Positions 34,127-38,125 of a stretch of 38,125 nt of DNA are shown here, piece after piece (the first letter of the stretch is position 1; every line of letters starts with the position of its first letter). Below the pieces are notes generated by a model that saw nothing but the letters and a program-made list of their open reading frames with translations, was not told where the DNA came from and ran no database searches. This DNA is from Flavobacteriales bacterium (GTDB lineage: Bacteria > Bacteroidota > Bacteroidia > Flavobacteriales_D > Sanyastnellaceae): positions 1 to 38,125 of the forward strand of contig CANHPZ010000008.1 in NCBI GenBank assembly GCA_947462725.1, read 5' to 3'. Position numbers and translations under genes: made by a program.

Positions 34127-37100
34127 GTGTATTCGAGAACTGGCGTGAATTGGTATAAACTAATCATATCATCGTTGTTGCTTGTATGCGTGCATAACGC
34201 ATATGCACAATTTTCTGTAACTGCATCATCCGCCGATGCTTGCCAATGCACGGGCGTTTTAAACTACACGCCGAGCAATTTAAGTGCGACCTACAGCTAT
34301 CAACTTTTCGATGCGAATGATGCACTAATCGACCAAGGATTTAACCTTACAGGTAATCTAAACCTTGGTGGTTTATGCCCAACCGTATTTCACATCGCAG
34401 TTACGGAAGCAACCGGAATTAGCCAGGATCATTACTTCAATGTTCCGGCGGGTTCTACAAATATTGGCGAAGCCCATAAAACAAACGTATGCTTAGAGCA
34501 ATACCCCAACATTGCCACAACCTATGATTTGACGCCAGAATTATCGTCGTTTAATGCAAGCGGAATTTGGAATACTCCTGAAAACTATATCATTCCCAAT
34601 TCTGACCTTTCATCTATCGCTATCTGGCAAGTGAATCCTGCAAATCCAAATGAAACGGTCTTGTCATTCGAAAATGGTTGGTATACCTATACTGAAAGTA
34701 TAGGCGGCTGTGATGTAACCTCTGGGATTTACATCCAAACCAACGATGTAGGCTTAACCACGACCTATGTGATTTGTGAAACTTACGAGCCATTCAACAT
34801 GACGGATTTCCTTCAAGGAACCCCAGATACCATCGGACAATGGTTCGATGCCAATAATAATATTGTGCCCGGCGGTATTTTCGATCCGTCAACCATGAAC
34901 GAGGCTTTGTTCACCTATGTGATCAGCAATTTATCAGGATGTAATCCTGTGTTCAGGAGCATGTATGTAGATGAACAAACGCAACGCAATGCCGGCGAGG
35001 ATGCAGAGGTACTGGTTTGTGCCGGTAGCAGCAACTTTAACATGCTACAGCTATTGGGCGGAACTCCTGATGATGACGCTCCCAATGCAGTCAGCGACGG
35101 ATATTGGATACATCCAGGGGGGGGCAATTTGATGCCAATGGGGAATGACATATTTTCTCCCTCTACCATGGTTGATGGTATATATACCTATATCACAAAC
35201 TCCGCAGCCCCCTGTTCAACTAATTCAGCAACACTGACAATTACATTTACCAGCGTCAACCCTTCGGGTATTGGAGCAGTCGTGCAATTGTGCTCGAGCG
35301 ATGGGCCACTCAATATGCTCAACGCGCTTGAAGGCAATCCAATGCCCGGAGGTACTTGGACAAACAGTTTAGGCGCTGAGGTAGACGGCACTTTCAATCC
35401 ATTATCTGAACCCGCCGGCAACTATGCGTATTACTACCCCAACGTGGGATGCACTTCAAGTGGAGCCGTTTTGAGCCTTAGCGTTGAGGCTCCAAAAAAT
35501 GCGGGTAATGACCACACAGAGACAATCTGTCAAAGCGATGCCAATATCAACTTAGGCACTCTGTTAAGCAGCAATGCCTCATCTGGTGGAATATGGACCT
35601 TAGGCAGTAATGCTGTGAGTAACATTTATGATCCCTTAAACGCTGGGGTTTTCAACTTTGAATATACAGTGCAAGGAATTGAATGCCCCGATGATGCTGC
35701 GAATATTACCGTTTATGTGCAACCCTCCGTTGCAGAACCTATCACTCAATCGGTCTTTTTATGCAGTCTGCAAGATCCGGTAAATTTGACTGACTATTTT
35801 CCAAGTTTAGCCGATGTGTACTTCGAAGATTTCAGCGGAGCATTAATAAGTTCTGCATTCGATCCCGCATTGCAATCCACCACAACGATTAATGTCATCA
35901 ATCCTTCCGGTAACGCTTGCCCTGATCAAGAAGGACAACTCACAGTCCATGTTGTATACCCCGCAATCCAGAACGGAACGACAACTATAGAAGTTTGCCG
36001 TAGCTCTGATTTTTATAACCTCAACAGCGCTTTACCAATTTCTTCTGTTGGCCTTGGTTCATGGGCAGATGTAAATGGAAACCCTATAGTTAATCTCGTA
36101 TCTACCAATTTCATCGGCACTCAAACCTATTACTATGACGTCATACAACAAATTCAATGCGGCGGCAACCATCTTCAAATAGACTTAGTGAGCTTTACCC
36201 CAAATGATGCCGGGGCAGATGAAGCCGAAATATTTTGCTATACCGACGGTCCTGAATTACTTAGCACGCTGCTGCCTGTATCGGCAACCTCTCAAGGACA
36301 ATGGTTCTATAATGGTGCTGCTTTCAATTCGGCTCTTTTCGATCCAGGCAACAACTTATCGGGAAATTACATTTTTCGTATACCCGACAATGGACCTTGC
36401 CCTGCTGATGAAGCAAATCTTCAACTTACTGTCCAACAGGGAATCAATTACACTGCAGGCAATGACGTTCATGTTTGTGCGGGAAGTCCATTTCAGTCGA
36501 TAGGTTTTCCGTCATCCATCGGCACTAGTTATGTGTGGACACCGGCATCCGGACTGAGCAACCCTAATTCTGCTCAACCCACTGTAGACATTCCAGCCTC
36601 TGTTTTGCAAACAAGCACAGTAACCTATTCTGTATTTGCTGACGATGGAGTATGTACATTAACAGATTATGTTGACGTAACAACTGAGCCCAATCCCATT
36701 GTTAATTTACAGGAGTCATACGCAATCTGTTTCGGTGAATTCCTTACATTGACCAATCCCTCGGAAGCCACTTACCAATGGACTCCAGTTAATTTGTTCG
36801 ATAATCCGAACACACCAAATACAACAATTCAACCCTCAGCATCAGTCTACATTGGCGTTGAAGCCACAAGTGATTTTGGATGCACAACCTTGGCGCAAAG
36901 TCGTGTTGTGGTCAATCCACTTCCAATTCTTGTCCTAGATCCAGCGCCAGTAACAGGGTGTCCCCCTTTTGATTTCAATTTATCTCCTGATACAGCTAGT
37001 GCCAACATAGATCAAATAGTTTGGAATGTCGCCGGTCTAGGAACTTTCATTACTGACACTTTAAGCGTTGTGCTTACGCAGCCTGGCAATTACGATATTC

Positions 37101-37711
37101 ATGCTACTGCAATTTCAGCAGATAATTGCAATAGCACCTATTTCTTCGAAGAAATTGCTGAAGTATTCCCTAGGCCGGTAGCAAGTTTTACATCCACGCC
37201 ATACGAGTTAAGCACACTGGATCCTGAAGCAGAGTTTTTCAATCACTCCGTTGGCGCGTTGAATTACACTTGGCAATTCGACACTTATGGAGTAAGTGAA
37301 GAAAGTAATCCCATTTTCTCTTTCCCCAATGAAGCAAGCGATAACTTCCGCGTTTGCCTCACTGCTGAGAATCAATTTGGCTGCATGGATACAACGTGTC
37401 GCAATATCTACATGAACGCTGAGTACGCCATTTTTGCCCCTAATGCGTTTACTCCCAATAACGATGGTGACAATGATGTATGGAAACCCATCCTGCGAGG
37501 ATATAGCGCCGACGGGTATGATTTAACCATCTTTAATCGATGGGGTGAAGCAGTCTTTCAGTCCAATGACTCGAACTTGCCTTGGACGGGAGAAATTCGC
37601 AACGGTGATTACTTTGGCACCAATGAGGTTTACAATTGGCAATTGCAGTTGCGTCAGGAATTCTCCGCTAAAGAAATTGTTTTCAAAGGCAGTGTACTGC
37701 TCATGCGATAA
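34127..37711 (+). CDS. T9SS type B surface protein with eight Cys-paired repeats
   Basis: 1194-residue secreted protein. No ATG is available near the signal peptide: the frame opens at GTG 34127 or, better placed, GTG 34145 (NWYKLIISSLLLVCVHNAYAQ). About eight ~75-residue repeats occupy about 115-790. Each has a pattern like NAG.D.x.xxC...xNLxxxL...GxWxxx..FdP...GxYxYxI...xC. Two or three Ig-like domains and a PKD domain (about 1010-1090; FNHSVGALNYTWQF) follow. The C-terminal ~95 residues are the type B sorting domain: FAPNAFTPNNDGDNDVW, TIFNRWGEAVFQSNDS and VFKGSVLLMR. Likely surface adhesin or scaffold. It lies immediately after the sigma/PKD operon and before another secreted protein. Confidence 0.9.
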   Translation: MYSRTGVNWYKLIISSLLLVCVHNAYAQFSVTASSADACQCTGVLNYTPSNLSATYSYQLFDANDALIDQGFNLTGNLNLGGLCPTVFHIAVTEATGISQDHYFNVPAGSTNIGEAHKTNVCLEQYPNIATTYDLTPELSSFNASGIWNTPENYIIPNSDLSSIAIWQVNPANPNETVLSFENGWYTYTESIGGCDVTSGIYIQTNDVGLTTTYVICETYEPFNMTDFLQGTPDTIGQWFDANNNIVPGGIFDPSTMNEALFTYVISNLSGCNPVFRSMYVDEQTQRNAGEDAEVLVCAGSSNFNMLQLLGGTPDDDAPNAVSDGYWIHPGGGNLMPMGNDIFSPSTMVDGIYTYITNSAAPCSTNSATLTITFTSVNPSGIGAVVQLCSSDGPLNMLNALEGNPMPGGTWTNSLGAEVDGTFNPLSEPAGNYAYYYPNVGCTSSGAVLSLSVEAPKNAGNDHTETICQSDANINLGTLLSSNASSGGIWTLGSNAVSNIYDPLNAGVFNFEYTVQGIECPDDAANITVYVQPSVAEPITQSVFLCSLQDPVNLTDYFPSLADVYFEDFSGALISSAFDPALQSTTTINVINPSGNACPDQEGQLTVHVVYPAIQNGTTTIEVCRSSDFYNLNSALPISSVGLGSWADVNGNPIVNLVSTNFIGTQTYYYDVIQQIQCGGNHLQIDLVSFTPNDAGADEAEIFCYTDGPELLSTLLPVSATSQGQWFYNGAAFNSALFDPGNNLSGNYIFRIPDNGPCPADEANLQLTVQQGINYTAGNDVHVCAGSPFQSIGFPSSIGTSYVWTPASGLSNPNSAQPTVDIPASVLQTSTVTYSVFADDGVCTLTDYVDVTTEPNPIVNLQESYAICFGEFLTLTNPSEATYQWTPVNLFDNPNTPNTTIQPSASVYIGVEATSDFGCTTLAQSRVVVNPLPILVLDPAPVTGCPPFDFNLSPDTASANIDQIVWNVAGLGTFITDTLSVVLTQPGNYDIHATAISADNCNSTYFFEEIAEVFPRPVASFTSTPYELSTLDPEAEFFNHSVGALNYTWQFDTYGVSEESNPIFSFPNEASDNFRVCLTAENQFGCMDTTCRNIYMNAEYAIFAPNAFTPNNDGDNDVWKPILRGYSADGYDLTIFNRWGEAVFQSNDSNLPWTGEIRNGDYFGTNEVYNWQLQLRQEFSAKEIVFKGSVLLMR
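35117..35124 (+). repeat. Poly-G(8) tract inside the type B gene
   Basis: An uninterrupted run of eight G encodes the PGGGN turn in repeat 3. The reading frame is intact through the tract in this sequence. It is long for a gene of this composition. Confidence 0.7.
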
Positions 37712-37771
37712 ACATCACAACATGTAACCTTGTGCCGATTGCTCGAGTAAAACAGTCGTTTATCGGCAATC

Positions 37772-38125
37772 ATGAATTTCCAACAGAAGCCTAACATATT
37801 TCGCCTATTCACCCTTTTGGGTCTTACGGCATTGGCGTTAGTTGCTTCAGGTTTGAGTCGCTGCCAAGCACAAGTAACTCAAGACAGCACAAAAATTATT
37901 GTTTTCATACAGGAGCATCTTTCCTTTTGCCCCGACAATGTGCAAATAGTAAAGCCCGACAGTATCAAGGGGGGCCAACCTCCCTACACCCTCTTCTGGA
38001 CATTGCCATCAGAAAACACCATCATAGCCGACTCTCTGCTTTGGGATAGTGCCGACTCTGCGCACATACAAATTCGAGTCACCGATGCCGAAGGCAGAAC
38101 CGCGATCGCAAACACCTTCCTAGAA
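37772..38125 (+). CDS. Secreted protein, SprB/PKD-like, partial
   Basis: The ATG at 37772 opens a frame of 118 codons that runs off the window, so it is missing from the ORF track. The N terminus MNFQQKPNIFRLFTLLGLTALALVASGLSRCQAQ is a signal peptide ending near CQAQ. It is followed by a beta-rich start (TKIIVFIQEHLSFCPDN). A repeat-like segment, VKPDSIKGGQPPYTLFWTL, resembles the SprB/PKD repeat pattern of a C-x-D start then GG-x-P-P-Y-T. It begins 60 bp after the type B gene on the same strand and may form a transcription unit with it. The C terminus and any T9SS domain are outside the window. Function not assignable. Confidence 0.8.
   Translation, partial: MNFQQKPNIFRLFTLLGLTALALVASGLSRCQAQVTQDSTKIIVFIQEHLSFCPDNVQIVKPDSIKGGQPPYTLFWTLPSENTIIADSLLWDSADSAHIQIRVTDAEGRTAIANTFLE

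Overview
The window is a stretch of Bacteroidota chromosome, most like a Flavobacteriales-type genome. Three things point there. Six secreted proteins (one cut by the window edge) look like cargo for the type IX secretion system (T9SS): three end in a type A sorting domain, two in a type B (gliding-motility, CHU_C-like) domain, and one is truncated. Promoters match the Bacteroidota -7 element TAnnTTTG and recognisable Shine-Dalgarno sites are scarce. Several families are typical of the phylum (DUF1573, DUF4199 next to a family 2 glycosyltransferase, ECF sigma factor with a membrane partner). No rRNA, tRNA, CRISPR array, integrase or insertion sequence was seen; this is a chromosomal backbone segment with large surface-protein genes.

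Layout. 1-4.0 kb: a partial folD and an outer-membrane barrel gene on the minus strand, then a CtpA-type S41 protease and a DUF1573 protein on the plus strand. 4.0-5.5 kb: divergent SDR oxidoreductase and 2OG-Fe(II) oxygenase. 5.5-12.2 kb: a SprB-repeat surface protein, and a secreted four-module carbohydrate-binding-like protein divergent from a GH13 cyclomaltodextrinase-like amylase; the last two look like a small starch/maltodextrin locus. 12.2-15.8 kb: a likely operon recQ - rlmI - hotdog thioesterase, flanked by two short repeat tracts. 15.8-16.4 kb: a mostly non-coding stretch with an inverted repeat, an orphan terminator (possible sRNA) and a 48-codon ORF absent from the supplied track. 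16.4-24.6 kb: pdxH, an M1 metallopeptidase, a 1336-residue type B T9SS protein, a PhoD-like phosphatase and a small unknown protein. 24.6-28.3 kb: a radical SAM/YkgJ cysteine-cluster pair, the 4.5S SRP RNA gene with a recognisable promoter, and a translationally overlapping DUF4199/glycosyltransferase pair. 28.4-32.0 kb: a type A T9SS protein with eight Cys-framed repeats, and mnmA. 32.1-38.1 kb: an ECF sigma factor overlapping a single-pass membrane protein whose periplasmic part has PKD domains and a CHU_C-like end, then a 1194-residue type B T9SS protein and the start of another secreted protein.

The most interesting unit is the last one. The sigma factor and its overlapping membrane partner have the architecture of a sigma/anti-sigma pair, but the sensor side of the partner resembles the adhesins and the sorting domain of the neighbouring T9SS cargo. 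A regulatory circuit reporting on T9SS export or on surface adhesins is an inference that can be tested. The housekeeping genes (folD, rlmI, recQ, pdxH, mnmA, SRP RNA) are secure; the roles of the large surface proteins are known only at the level of domain architecture.
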